From contig JAQXOB010000045.1 in assembly GCA_029098305.1 (NCBI GenBank), positions 1-64,000 on the forward strand: 64,000 bases of DNA, written 5' to 3'. This DNA is from Clostridia bacterium. Lineage in GTDB: Bacteria > Bacillota > Clostridia > Oscillospirales > Acutalibacteraceae. The translations under genes and the position numbers were made by a program. Positions 41,753-51,330 of the stretch are shown here, one piece after another. The notes beneath the pieces were generated by a model. That model did not search any database and had not been told where the DNA came from. It was given only the letters and a program-made list of their open reading frames with translations. Position 1 is the stretch's first letter. Each line of letters begins with the position of its first letter.

Positions 41753-41815
41753 TTTTATTCTAGCTGACTTTAATAAGTATTATAGGTGCTGTCGCATTAG
41801 GATGGCTCCCAAAAG

Positions 41816-41858
41816 GATCGGGCAACCCGAAAAGGGTTGCCCGATCGCTGTTTTTATA
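41816..41858 (+). terminator. strong Rho-independent terminator after secG
   Basis: gatcgggcaaccc gaaaag ggttgcccgatc gctgttttt. Confidence 0.85.
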
Positions 41859-42123
41859 GTATAATCAGGTTGAATTCAAACTTTACAGGAGGTAAGGTTA
41901 ATATATTAGATAGTTGTGACGCTGTCTTTTTAATCAATTATTTATCTACAAAATAATTTCGTATTTCTTTTTATGCAATATATTATGCGTCTTTTTGATT
42001 ATATTGTCATTCATTGAACAAGTATAAATTATAGTTGAAAGAATTTATTTTTTAAACTATTTATGTTCTCGTGTAACTGTAAGCTGATAAATGTTTTACA
42101 GTAGAAAAAAAGGAGCTTTACAC

Positions 42124-44106
42124 ATGAATAAATTTGAATTAGTGTCTTCATACAAGCCTACCGGTGACCAGCCAAGAGCTATAGAAAAGCTTGTAAAAAG
42201 CATACAAGAGGGCAACAGAGAGCAAACCCTGCTTGGCATCACAGGCTCAGGCAAAACATTCACTATGGCGAACGTGATAGCACAGCTAAATCGTCCGACG
42301 CTGGTGCTTGCACACAACAAAACCCTTGCGGCACAGCTATGCACAGAGTTTAAGAGCTTTTTTCCGAATAACTCTGTAGAATATTTTGTTTCTTATTATG
42401 ATTATTATCAGCCGGAAGCTTATGTAGCATCTACTGATACTTATATAGAAAAAGACAGCTCTATAAATGATGAGATAGACAAACTGCGTCACTCTGCTAC
42501 ACTTGCACTCTCTGAACGAAACGATGTAATAATTGTAGCGAGTGTTTCGTGTATATATAGCCTTGGTAACCCTATTGACTACAAAAATATGGTTATTTCA
42601 CTTCGCCCAGGTATGCAAAAATCCCGTGATGAGCTTTTGCACAAGCTTGTGGAACTGCAATATGAAAGAAACGATATCAATTTTATACGAAACAAATTCA
42701 GAGTAAGAGGAGATGTGGTTGAAATTTTTCCTGCTGCATCTAAAGATGCTGTAATCAGAGTAGAATTTTTTGGTGACGAGATAGACCGAATTTCTGAGAT
42801 AAACCCGCTTACCGGTGAATTGCTTTCGGTGCTTAGACATGCAGCTATTTATCCGGCATCTCACTATATCGTTCCACCTGAAAAAATGAGCGACGCTGTA
42901 AAGGAAATCAGACGAGAGCTAGACGAAAGAGTCAAATTTTTCGAAAGCACGGGAAAACTTATCGAAGCGCAGAGAATTCGCCAGAGAACAGAATATGATA
43001 TCGAGATGCTCACAGAGATAGGTTTTTGCACAGGGATAGAGAATTACTCCAGAATTTTGTCAGGAAGGGCGCCAGGTAGCACACCATACACGCTGCTCGA
43101 CTACTTTCCAAAGGACTATCTGCTATTTGTTGATGAATCTCATGTTACGTTGCCACAGGTTAGAGGAATGTTCGAGGGTGACAGAGCAAGAAAACAGAGT
43201 CTTATAGACTATGGGTTTAGGTTGCCAAGTGCGCTGGACAACAGACCTCTTAATTTCGGAGAGTTTTATAATCATATCAACCAGGCTATATTTGTTAGTG
43301 CTACACCCGGTGATTTCGAACTAGAAAAAAGTGAAAACGTTGTCGAGCAGGTTATCAGACCAACAGGTTTGTTAGATCCTACTGTTAGTGTTAGACCTGT
43401 AGATGGACAGCTGGATGATCTTGTATCTGAAATTAACGTGCGTTCAGCCAGAAACGAGCGAACTCTTGTAACTACGCTTACAAAGAAAATGGCAGAGAAT
43501 CTCACGGAGTATTTTACTACGCTTGGCATAAAGGTAAGATATATGCACCACGATATAGACACAGTCGAGAGAATGGAAATAATAAGAGATTTACGTCTCG
43601 GTCAGTTTGATGTGCTCGTTGGAATCAATCTTCTTAGAGAAGGACTTGATATTCCAGAGGTATCACTGGTTGCGATACTCGATGCGGATAAGGAAGGATT
43701 CCTGCGAAGTTCAAGATCGCTAATTCAGACTATGGGACGTGCCGCACGTAACAGCGAAGGCACAGTTATTATGTATGCAGATACAGTTACACCATCTATG
43801 GAGACAGCAATAAAAGAAACACTGCGTCGCCGTGATATTCAAATAGAATATAACGAAAAGAATGGAATAATTCCGAAAACTATAATAAAAAATGTGTTAG
43901 ATATTCCGGAAATATCTACACACGCAAACGATGAACGCATAAAGGGCAAAAAGTTATCGAAGCTTGAGCGAATGAAACTGATAGATGACCTCACTAAAGA
44001 GATGAAGGCAGCAGCAAAATTGCTCGAATTTGAGCACGCAGCATATCTCAGAGATAAAATTGCTAAGCTAAGGGCAGAGGACAGCTCACACAAAACTATA
44101 GTTTGA
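42124..44106 (+). CDS. uvrB: excinuclease ABC subunit B
   Basis: [71 protein letters not shown]. Confidence 0.97.
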   Translation: MNKFELVSSYKPTGDQPRAIEKLVKSIQEGNREQTLLGITGSGKTFTMANVIAQLNRPTLVLAHNKTLAAQLCTEFKSFFPNNSVEYFVSYYDYYQPEAYVASTDTYIEKDSSINDEIDKLRHSATLALSERNDVIIVASVSCIYSLGNPIDYKNMVISLRPGMQKSRDELLHKLVELQYERNDINFIRNKFRVRGDVVEIFPAASKDAVIRVEFFGDEIDRISEINPLTGELLSVLRHAAIYPASHYIVPPEKMSDAVKEIRRELDERVKFFESTGKLIEAQRIRQRTEYDIEMLTEIGFCTGIENYSRILSGRAPGSTPYTLLDYFPKDYLLFVDESHVTLPQVRGMFEGDRARKQSLIDYGFRLPSALDNRPLNFGEFYNHINQAIFVSATPGDFELEKSENVVEQVIRPTGLLDPTVSVRPVDGQLDDLVSEINVRSARNERTLVTTLTKKMAENLTEYFTTLGIKVRYMHHDIDTVERMEIIRDLRLGQFDVLVGINLLREGLDIPEVSLVAILDADKEGFLRSSRSLIQTMGRAARNSEGTVIMYADTVTPSMETAIKETLRRRDIQIEYNEKNGIIPKTIIKNVLDIPEISTHANDERIKGKKLSKLERMKLIDDLTKEMKAAAKLLEFEHAAYLRDKIAKLRAEDSSHKTIV

Positions 44107-44232
44107 TATCTAGCTTTTATGAGGTGTTTTTGCATATGTAATGAGAAATTTTCTAGTGTTTTACTATCTAAAATGGGATTTTAATTAGCAATAGACTTTG
44201 TTGCTTTTTTTTAAATAGTATGCACAAAAATC

Positions 44233-44262
44233 TTGACAAAGCGTATTGAAAAGTAATATAAT
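44233..44262 (+). promoter_or_regulatory. rny promoter
   Basis: TTGACA - 18 nt - TATAAT. Confidence 0.7.
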
Positions 44263-44274
44263 ATTATCAATCCT

Positions 44275-44485
44275 ATTAAAAGAGGATGATGCGGATTTTG
44301 TTCCGTACACATTTTATTAATTCGACTCTTTAAGGGCCGTTATATTATATAATTTATTTTTTTATTGTTATTTTACTAAGGCTGTGTTGCCTTGCTATAT
44401 ATTTCGCACTTGATATGTGGTGCATTTATGATATATACTTACTAATGCTTTAAAATTGAATAATGTTGTATAACGGCACCTTCGG
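44275..44485 (+). ncRNA. candidate structured 5' leader of rny
   Basis: Long-range helix aagg-gccgttata (44332-44345) / tataacggcacctt (44468-44481) enclosing aaggc..gcctt and gcac..gtgc hairpins. Confidence 0.4.
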
Positions 44486-44538
44486 GTTTGGTTAATTACT
44501 AACGAATTTGGAATTAAATTTAAGGAGGTGTCAGAAGG

Positions 44539-46092
44539 ATGGACATAGGATTGGCTATTCTTTTTATTGCTTTGGCAGCCATTGTAAGCGGTGTGTCATG
44601 CTTTCTTGCCGGCGTAAGTCACAGAAAAAGACGCGCAGAAGCGGAGATTGGTTCTGCAGAGCAAGAGGCTAAAAGAATTGTGAGCGATGCTGTAAAATCA
44701 GCCGAGGCTAAAAAGAAAGAAACAATTCTTGAGGGTAAAGATGAAATTCATCGTTTGCGTAGTGAAGCAGAACATGAGATTTCTGAGAGAAGAAAAGATG
44801 TTCAGCGTCAGGAGAGAAGACTCCAGCAAAAGGAAGAAACCCTCGATAAGAAAATGGACAATCTCGAAAAGAAAGATGAAACGCTTGCAAAGAAGATCAA
44901 AGAGGCTGAGTCAAAGCTTGAAGAAGCTGAGATGGTGAAAAAAAGTCAGTTTGAGGTTCTTGAAAAAATATCAGGATTTTCGGGTGAACAAGCAAAGGCC
45001 TATTTGTTAAAACAGCTTGACCAAGAGCTTGCACATGAAAAGGCAGTCAAAATCAGAGACTTTGAACAGCAGCTTCATGAGGAACAAGAGCGTCGAGCAG
45101 CGAACATAATTTCACTTGCCATTCAAAAATGTGCAGCCGAGCAGGTTACAGAAACAGCTGTTTCTGTTGTGCCACTGCCAAGTGACGAGATGAAAGGTAG
45201 AATTATCGGTCGTGAGGGTAGAAATATTCGTGCCCTTGAAACTTTAACAGGTGTAGACTTTATCATAGACGATACACCGGAAGCAATCACACTATCATGC
45301 TTTGAACCGGTGAGAAGAGAGATTGCTAGAGTCGCATTAGAAAAGCTTATTTCTGATGGACGTATCCATCCAGCCAGAATCGAAGAAATGATTGATAAGG
45401 CACGCCGTGAGGTTGAGGCTACAATCAAAGAGGAAGGCGAAAGAGCAGTTATTTCTGCAGGAATTAATGGTATTCACCCAGAGCTTATTAAGCTACTTGG
45501 TAGATTACGTTATAGAACCAGTTATGGTCAGAATGTCCTCAATCATTCACTTGAGGTGTCTTATCTTGCCGGAGTTATGGCTACTGAGCTTGGACTTGAT
45601 CCTACAGTTGCAAAGCGTGCAGGTTTGTTGCACGATATAGGCAAAGCTCTCGACCACGAAATAGAGGGTTCACATATTGAGATAGGCGTGGATATGGCAA
45701 AGAAATATAAAGAGCATGATGCTGTTATTCATGCTATTCACGCTCATCATGGCGATATAGAAGCCAAGACCATAGTGGCTTGTCTTGTTCAGGCAGCTGA
45801 TGCTATCTCAGCAGCAAGACCTGGTGCAAGACGTGAAAATCTTGAAAACTACATTAAGCGTCTGCAAAAGCTTGAAGAAGTTGCATCATCATTCCAAGGT
45901 GTTGATCGTTCATTTGCTATTCAAGCCGGTAGAGAGATTCGAATAATGGTAAAACCAGAGGTTATCAATGATGAAAAGATGGTTTCACTTGCAAGAGATA
46001 TTTGCAAGAAGATAGAAACCGATCTTGAATATCCAGGTCAGGTTAAGGTTACAATTATTCGAGAGAGCAGAGCTATCAACTACGCAAAATAA
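44539..46092 (+). CDS. rny: ribonuclease Y
   Basis: N-terminal TM, coiled coil, [25 protein letters not shown] domain [17 protein letters not shown]. Confidence 0.97.
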   Translation: MDIGLAILFIALAAIVSGVSCFLAGVSHRKRRAEAEIGSAEQEAKRIVSDAVKSAEAKKKETILEGKDEIHRLRSEAEHEISERRKDVQRQERRLQQKEETLDKKMDNLEKKDETLAKKIKEAESKLEEAEMVKKSQFEVLEKISGFSGEQAKAYLLKQLDQELAHEKAVKIRDFEQQLHEEQERRAANIISLAIQKCAAEQVTETAVSVVPLPSDEMKGRIIGREGRNIRALETLTGVDFIIDDTPEAITLSCFEPVRREIARVALEKLISDGRIHPARIEEMIDKARREVEATIKEEGERAVISAGINGIHPELIKLLGRLRYRTSYGQNVLNHSLEVSYLAGVMATELGLDPTVAKRAGLLHDIGKALDHEIEGSHIEIGVDMAKKYKEHDAVIHAIHAHHGDIEAKTIVACLVQAADAISAARPGARRENLENYIKRLQKLEEVASSFQGVDRSFAIQAGREIRIMVKPEVINDEKMVSLARDICKKIETDLEYPGQVKVTIIRESRAINYAK

Positions 46093-46104
46093 CATATCAT
46101 TAAA

Positions 46105-46138
46105 TTAGCGACAGTTTTTTACTGTCGCTTTTTTGTAT
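46105..46138 (+). terminator. terminator after rny
   Basis: agcgacagt tttt tactgtcgct tttttgt. Confidence 0.8.
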
Positions 46139-46363
46139 AATGTGCAGTTTAAAAATCTGTAAATATATAGAATGTTTTGTGATGATACCAACCGTGTTTA
46201 AAGGATTGATGATAGGGATACCATTTCAATTCAAAATCTACTGGGGTAGCTTGTGTAATTATGACATAGTGGATAATGAAACGTTCTAGGCTATATTTCA
46301 TTGTAGATGTTTTTTAAAAAAGTATGAATGCGATACTCTGTTTTTCACAATCTTATGCAAAAA

Positions 46364-46401
46364 ATGAGTAGGGGCTAATTTGTAGCTCCTACTCATTTTT
46401 T
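46364..46401. terminator. bidirectional hairpin terminator
   Basis: aaatgagtaggggcta atttg tagctcctactcattttt. Confidence 0.7.
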
Positions 46402-47008
46402 ATATCTCTTTTATAAAGTTGTTTCCATCCTGCACAAAGCCCATTGATTTGAGATAGCTCTTGTGGCCCTCATCTTCTGTCTGTGCAATCAGCTTGTTAA
46501 AGCCTAGGCTCTTTAGTTTTTTGTATAAGAATTTTCCGACACGACAATCTCGATATTCTGGTGTTGCATAGTCAAGATCAACACGCATGGTTCCATCACC
46601 GTTGTTTTTTCCCATAATTAGTCCTGCTGCAGTCAGATTGCAATATACAAAGATAGCTGTGTTAGAATCAGTTTCACCTAATGTAAAGTTTGAAAAATGT
46701 TTTTGAATATCTCTGCCGTTGAACATAACAAAGCTTTTCAAAAATTCATTGTCCACTCTGCAATAATGAGCAGAAAAAATTTCTTCACGTTTTTTCATTT
46801 TTATTAGGTAATAAATATTAATTGCCACTAAGCCAATGTTTAATATAGCAGTCGGATAAGATTTTATTGCCAGTGCATACACTGCAAAAATCAGTGCACC
46901 TATAGTGTTCACCCATCTTAGCTTTACTACAGATGACATGATGAAAGAAACGAATACGATAACGGATGCTAAATAACCTATATATTCCCAAATTTGTTCT
47001 ATTGTCAT
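46400..47008 (-). CDS. membrane protein (YgjV-like TM region) fused to a GNAT-like domain
   Basis: Three N-terminal TMs; C-term RVDLDYATPEYRDCRVGKFLYKKLKSLGFNKLIAQTEDEGHKSYLKSMGF is GNAT-like. Confidence 0.75.
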   Translation of the reverse strand: MTIEQIWEYIGYLASVIVFVSFIMSSVVKLRWVNTIGALIFAVYALAIKSYPTAILNIGLVAINIYYLIKMKKREEIFSAHYCRVDNEFLKSFVMFNGRDIQKHFSNFTLGETDSNTAIFVYCNLTAAGLIMGKNNGDGTMRVDLDYATPEYRDCRVGKFLYKKLKSLGFNKLIAQTEDEGHKSYLKSMGFVQDGNNFIKEI

Positions 47009-47024
47009 AATTAAATACTCCTTT

Positions 47025-47272
47025 TTATTTGTTAGAATTTTGTTTTTTTATTACTTTCATTCTCGTGAATTCTTCACGATCTTTTTCTTCCAAAGATTCG
47101 GTGATACTGCTTATTTGTGACTCGAATTTTGGAATTATAATATTTTGAAGAGCATTTGCTCTTTTTTTTGTGATTTTTTTGCATAGGTAACGAAAGTTTT
47201 TTCTGAAAGTCTGTTACCATACATTGTGCGTGCCTTTGCCGAAACAGCATTAGAAGCATGATTAAACATCAT
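47025..47272 (-). pseudogene. V-type ATPase subunit C 5' end joined to subunit D 3' end
   Basis: MMFNHASNAVSAKARTMYGNRLSEKTFVTYAKK (C-like), then in another frame KKITKKRANALQNIIIPKFESQISSITESLEEKDREEFTRMKVIKK (D-like C-terminus). Confidence 0.7.
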
Positions 47273-47608
47273 TCTTTTGCACCTCTGAGGTCACCTGAAA
47301 GCGAGAATATCACATCAAATATAATAGGGTCAGTCCATATATCAATGTTTTTATCTCTGGCATTATCCAAGCGTTGCTCTGCGTCGGATACTTTTTGGAG
47401 CGAATTTGTCGTTTTGCGTTCTTCATCTCTACTATACATTTCTTCAAGCTTTTCTAGTTCTCCTTGGGCAGATTCAGATACTCACAGCGTAACTTATCTT
47501 TTTTGATATTACGGTGTAGGAAACTTTATCATTCTCTTTTTCTGCTTTGCTCACAATATCTCTGGCTTTATCATCAGCATCAATTATCCTTTTAAAAATG
47601 TCATCCAA
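47269..47608 (-). pseudogene. frameshifted coiled-coil V-type ATPase-associated (G/H-like) subunit gene
   Basis: AGGAGG RBS, TTG start: MDDIFKRIIDADDKARDIVSKAEKEND...(two frameshifts)...SAQGELEKLEEMYSRDEERKTTNSLQKVSDAEQRLDNARDKNIDIWTDPIIFDVIFS; overlaps the next relic start (GAATGATG). Confidence 0.65.
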
Positions 47609-47757
47609 AAGGTGATCCTCCTTTCACTTGTCTTAAAGAGAACAAATATATATTATGAACTCTTTTCTTTTCAAAGTCAATGATTTGAGAAATTAAAATA
47701 GAAAATACTCTTATAAAATTTTTCGTAAATTTTTTATAAAGTTTTTTGAAAAAAGTG

Positions 47758-47786
47758 TTGACAAATGAAATTTCAAGTGGTATTAT
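47758..47786 (+). promoter_or_regulatory. rplJL promoter
   Basis: TTGACA - 17 nt - TATTAT. Confidence 0.75.
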
Positions 47787-47799
47787 ATTGAAGCTGTAA

Positions 47800-47945
47800 T
47801 TCTAAAGACAGCAGGTGCACCCGCATAAAGGACAAAATAGTCCGCCTGCCGAGGAATACGGATTATATGATTTTGATTATAATTCTGTCTTCCTGCGCGT
47901 GTGGGAAGGCATTTTTTTATTCCCGGTGCACTCATCTCACTAATT
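47800..47945 (+). ncRNA. ribosomal protein L10 leader
   Basis: Position 5' of rplJ; gcaggtgcacccgcataaaggacaaaatagtccgcctgc and a T-run hairpin (cttcctgcgcgtgtgggaaggcattttttt). Confidence 0.8.
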
Positions 47946-47962
47946 TACGGAGGTGAATTACA

Positions 47963-48478
47963 TTGCCAAGCAATAAGGTTTTGGAACAAAAGAAAGCTTA
48001 CGTAGCTGAGCTTTCAGAGAGATTGAAGAGTTCAATCGCAGGTGTTCTCGTTAATTACAGTGGCATCACTGTTGCTGACGACACAAAGCTTCGTAAAGAG
48101 CTTCGTGAAGCAGGCGTTCAGTACACTGTTGTAAAGAACACATTGTTGTCCCGTGCTGCTAAAGAGGCTGGTATAGAGGGTCTTGATCCTGTGCTCGAAA
48201 ACACAACAGCTCTCGCAACTAGCGATACAGATTATGTAGCAGCAGCAAGAATCCTTTGCAAATACGCAGAGGGTAGCAAAACATTTGAGGTTAAGACCGG
48301 TTATCTCGATGGAGAGCTTATTTCAATGGATAAGCTCAATCAGCTTGCAAAGCTTCCATCAAGAGAGGTTCTTCTTGCAAATGTACTTGGTGCATTCAAC
48401 GCACCTATCGCAAGCTTCGCACGTGCCGTACAGGCTATCGTTGATAAGAGCGGCGAGGCAGTAGAGGCAGAGGCTTAA
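47963..48478 (+). CDS. rplJ: 50S ribosomal protein L10
   Basis: GVLVNYSGITVADDTKLRKELREAGVQYTVVKNTLLSRA; TTG start. Confidence 0.96.
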   Translation: MPSNKVLEQKKAYVAELSERLKSSIAGVLVNYSGITVADDTKLRKELREAGVQYTVVKNTLLSRAAKEAGIEGLDPVLENTTALATSDTDYVAAARILCKYAEGSKTFEVKTGYLDGELISMDKLNQLAKLPSREVLLANVLGAFNAPIASFARAVQAIVDKSGEAVEAEA

Positions 48479-48527
48479 TAGTCTGCCAACATATTAAAAA
48501 AATATAAAATATTGGAGGTAATTTGTC

Positions 48528-48902
48528 ATGGCATCAGAGAAGGTTATGGCTATCGTAGAAGAATTAAAAACACTTACAGTTCTTGAGCTTTCAGAACTTG
48601 TACACGCAGTAGAGGAAGAGTTTGGCGTATCCGCAGCAGCAGCAGTTGCAGTAGCAGCTCCAGCAGCAGGCGGCGCAGCAGCAGAAGAGAAGACAGAGTT
48701 CGATGTAATTCTCAAGAACGCTGGCGCAGAGAAGATTAAGGTTATCAAGGTTGTTCGTGAGATCACAGGTCTTGGCCTTAAGGAAGCAAAAGAAGTTGTT
48801 GACGGCACACCTAAAACACTTAAGGAAGGCGTTAGCAAGGACGATGCAGAAGCAATCAAAGCAAAGCTTGCTGAGGTTGGTGCTGAAGTAGAGATTAAGT
48901 AA
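48528..48902 (+). CDS. rplL: 50S ribosomal protein L7/L12
   Basis: [59 protein letters not shown]. Confidence 0.98.
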   Translation: MASEKVMAIVEELKTLTVLELSELVHAVEEEFGVSAAAAVAVAAPAAGGAAAEEKTEFDVILKNAGAEKIKVIKVVREITGLGLKEAKEVVDGTPKTLKEGVSKDDAEAIKAKLAEVGAEVEIK

Positions 48903-48932
48903 TTTGATCTTATTACTTGTTTTTAACAATAA

Positions 48933-48977
48933 TTGGGCATATCCGGTCAGATGATTTGGATATGCCCGTTTTTTATA
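48933..48977. terminator. terminator after rplL
   Basis: gggcatatcc ggtcagatgattt ggatatgccc gtttttta. Confidence 0.8.
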
Positions 48978-49638
48978 TTATTTTTCCATCAGATATTGTG
49001 ATAATTCTGCCTGCTTGATGAGCGATAGAATCGTCATGAGTGATAATTATGACGGTTTTACCATTTTGATTGAATTTTTTTAGTAGGTTCATAACTTCAT
49101 TGCCTGATGACGAGTCAAGGTTTCCGGTAGGTTCGTCTGCAAGGATAACTTCAGGGTTGAGTGCAAGAGCACGTGCTATTGCCACACGCTGTTGCTGGCC
49201 ACCGGATAATTGATTGGGACGATGAAGTGTCCTATGTGATAGTCCTACTGATTCCAATGCACTAGTGGCTTTTTCTCTTCTTTTATTTTTATTCACCTTT
49301 TGATAAACCAATGGTAATTCCACGTTTTCAAGTGCTGATAGGGTTGGAATCAGATTAAAACTTTGAAAAATAAATCCTATTTTTCTGCTACGTATCTGAG
49401 AAATACTACTCTCTTTCATTTTATTTATATCATTATCTTCAAATAGGTATTTTCCGGATGTTGGTATATCAAGAAATCCTAAGATGTTCATTAAAGTGGA
49501 TTTTCCCGATCCGGATTTACCTATTATAGATACAAATTCACCTTTATCAATGTTTAAGTTGATATTATCAAGTGCAAATAAATCTTCAGTCCCGGTTCTA
49601 TATTTCTTTGATACCATTTTTAGTTCCATTAATGACAT
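48973..49638 (-). CDS. ABC transporter ATP-binding protein (MacB/LolD-like), no adjacent permease
   Basis: [51 protein letters not shown]; start chosen near [13 protein letters not shown]. Confidence 0.92.
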   Translation of the reverse strand: MSLMELKMVSKKYRTGTEDLFALDNINLNIDKGEFVSIIGKSGSGKSTLMNILGFLDIPTSGKYLFEDNDINKMKESSISQIRSRKIGFIFQSFNLIPTLSALENVELPLVYQKVNKNKRREKATSALESVGLSHRTLHRPNQLSGGQQQRVAIARALALNPEVILADEPTGNLDSSSGNEVMNLLKKFNQNGKTVIIITHDDSIAHQAGRIITISDGKII

Positions 49639-49795
49639 AACAATAAATTTAGCCTTTCTAAAAACATTTATTTTTACAAAAAATTGCTTCATAATATGTA
49701 TTTTTTCCGAAAAAGTACAAAATATTGTTTTTAATATAGACAATTTAAAAAAAATATGATATAATCACTCCAGTGTAGATATAGGGAGGCTTAGT

Positions 49796-51310
49796 ATGAC
49801 AAGCGAGTTTTGGCATGGCCTGAAGAGTGGAACTGATATACGAGGAGTCGCTGTTGACGGTTTAGAGGATATGAAGCTTGATCTCTCTGATGAAGTTGTT
49901 GAAAGAGTGATTTCTGCTTTTGTATATTGGCTTTGTGAAGACAAAGGATATTCTGCTGACAAGCTTGTTGTATCAATTGGACGTGATTCACGAATCACCG
50001 GTGAGCATATTCTTACACTTTCTGCTAATACAATGAGTAGATATGGCGTTAAAGTGTTCGATTGCGGATTGGCTTCCACACCATCTATGTTTATGACAAC
50101 GGTTGATGGCGGTTGCGATGCTGCTATTATGGTCACTGCCAGTCATCATCCTTACTATAAAAACGGACTAAAATTCTTTTTGAAGAATATTGGAGGACTT
50201 GAAGGCTCAGATATTGCTAAGATTCTGTTGTATGCAGAGTCTGTCGATGCTTGCAAAGCTTCCTCCGGCGGCAGTGTAACTCCTTTAAACTATATGGAGC
50301 GTTACTGTGACAGACTTCGTAAATATATATGCAGTGAAGTTGCTGCTGAGGACTATGATTATCCGCTCAAAGGAATGAAAATAGCGGTTGATGCCGGTAA
50401 TGGTGCCGGTGGATTTTATGCTACCAGCGTCTTAAAACCTTTAGGTGCAGATGTCAGCGGTTCATGTTTTTTAAATCCGGATGGGATGTTTCCTAATCAT
50501 ATCCCAAATCCTGAAAACAAAGATGCTATGCGTGCTATTTCAAAAGCGGTTGTAGATAATAATTGTGATTTGGGTGTCATATTTGATACAGATGTTGATA
50601 GAGGTGCTGCAGTAGATTGTTTCGGTAATGAAATTAGCCGTAACCGACTTGTTGCATTAGCCTCAGCTATTGTGTTGGAAAACAATCCCGGTGCTACCAT
50701 TGTTACAGATTCTATTACATCTGATGGGCTTAATTTCTTTATAGAAACTGTTTTAGGAGGAAAGCATCACAGGTTTAAAAGAGGATATAAAAATGTAATT
50801 AATGAGTCACTTAGACTTAATTCTATAGGTATTGATTCACCTCTAGCTATCGAAACTTCCGGCCATGCTGCTATGAAAGAAAATTATTTTCTTGATGACG
50901 GCGCTTATCTGTGTACAAAGATAATTATTATGGCGGTTAAACTCAGAAATCAAGGAAAAACCTTGAATGATATCCTAAAGGATCTTCCGGAGCCTGCAGA
51001 GGCAGAGGAATATCGCATTAAAATCACAACACCTGATTTTAAAGCATATGGTAACAATGTGATTGATGGCCTTATAAAATATGCGGCTGAAAACAACATA
51101 ACAGTTGTACCTAACAACTATGAAGGTGTGAGACTATCATTTGATAGAGATAACGGAGACGGCTGGTGTCTTCTCAGACTTAGTGTTCACGACCCAATCA
51201 TGCCACTCAATATTGAAAGTAATTCAAAGGGTGGAGTTAATGAGATAATTAAGCGCATCAAACCCTATTTATCAGGGTGCGATAAGCTTGATTTTATAAA
51301 TTTATTTTAA
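49796..51310 (+). CDS. phosphomannomutase/phosphoglucomutase family protein
   Basis: DIRGVAVDG, MVTASHHPYYKNGLKFF, DTDVDRGAAVD, ETSGHAAMKENYFLDDGAY. Confidence 0.93.
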   Translation: MTSEFWHGLKSGTDIRGVAVDGLEDMKLDLSDEVVERVISAFVYWLCEDKGYSADKLVVSIGRDSRITGEHILTLSANTMSRYGVKVFDCGLASTPSMFMTTVDGGCDAAIMVTASHHPYYKNGLKFFLKNIGGLEGSDIAKILLYAESVDACKASSGGSVTPLNYMERYCDRLRKYICSEVAAEDYDYPLKGMKIAVDAGNGAGGFYATSVLKPLGADVSGSCFLNPDGMFPNHIPNPENKDAMRAISKAVVDNNCDLGVIFDTDVDRGAAVDCFGNEISRNRLVALASAIVLENNPGATIVTDSITSDGLNFFIETVLGGKHHRFKRGYKNVINESLRLNSIGIDSPLAIETSGHAAMKENYFLDDGAYLCTKIIIMAVKLRNQGKTLNDILKDLPEPAEAEEYRIKITTPDFKAYGNNVIDGLIKYAAENNITVVPNNYEGVRLSFDRDNGDGWCLLRLSVHDPIMPLNIESNSKGGVNEIIKRIKPYLSGCDKLDFINLF

Positions 51311-51330
51311 TTAAAAAGGGGACAAAAACA

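Noticed and set aside
41780-41935. gctgtcgcatta near secG resembling an IS terminal repeat
   Set aside because: No matching inverted end or transposase; the strong hairpin there is better explained as the secG terminator.
46170-46300. Short frame MIPTVFKGLMIGIPFQFKIYWGSLCNYDIVDNETF
   Set aside because: 35 codons without RBS or recognisable homology; cannot separate from chance.
47074-47259. 61-aa ORF MLLMLFRQRHAQ...
   Set aside because: Out of frame with the coherent V-ATPase relic reading on the same strand; spurious.
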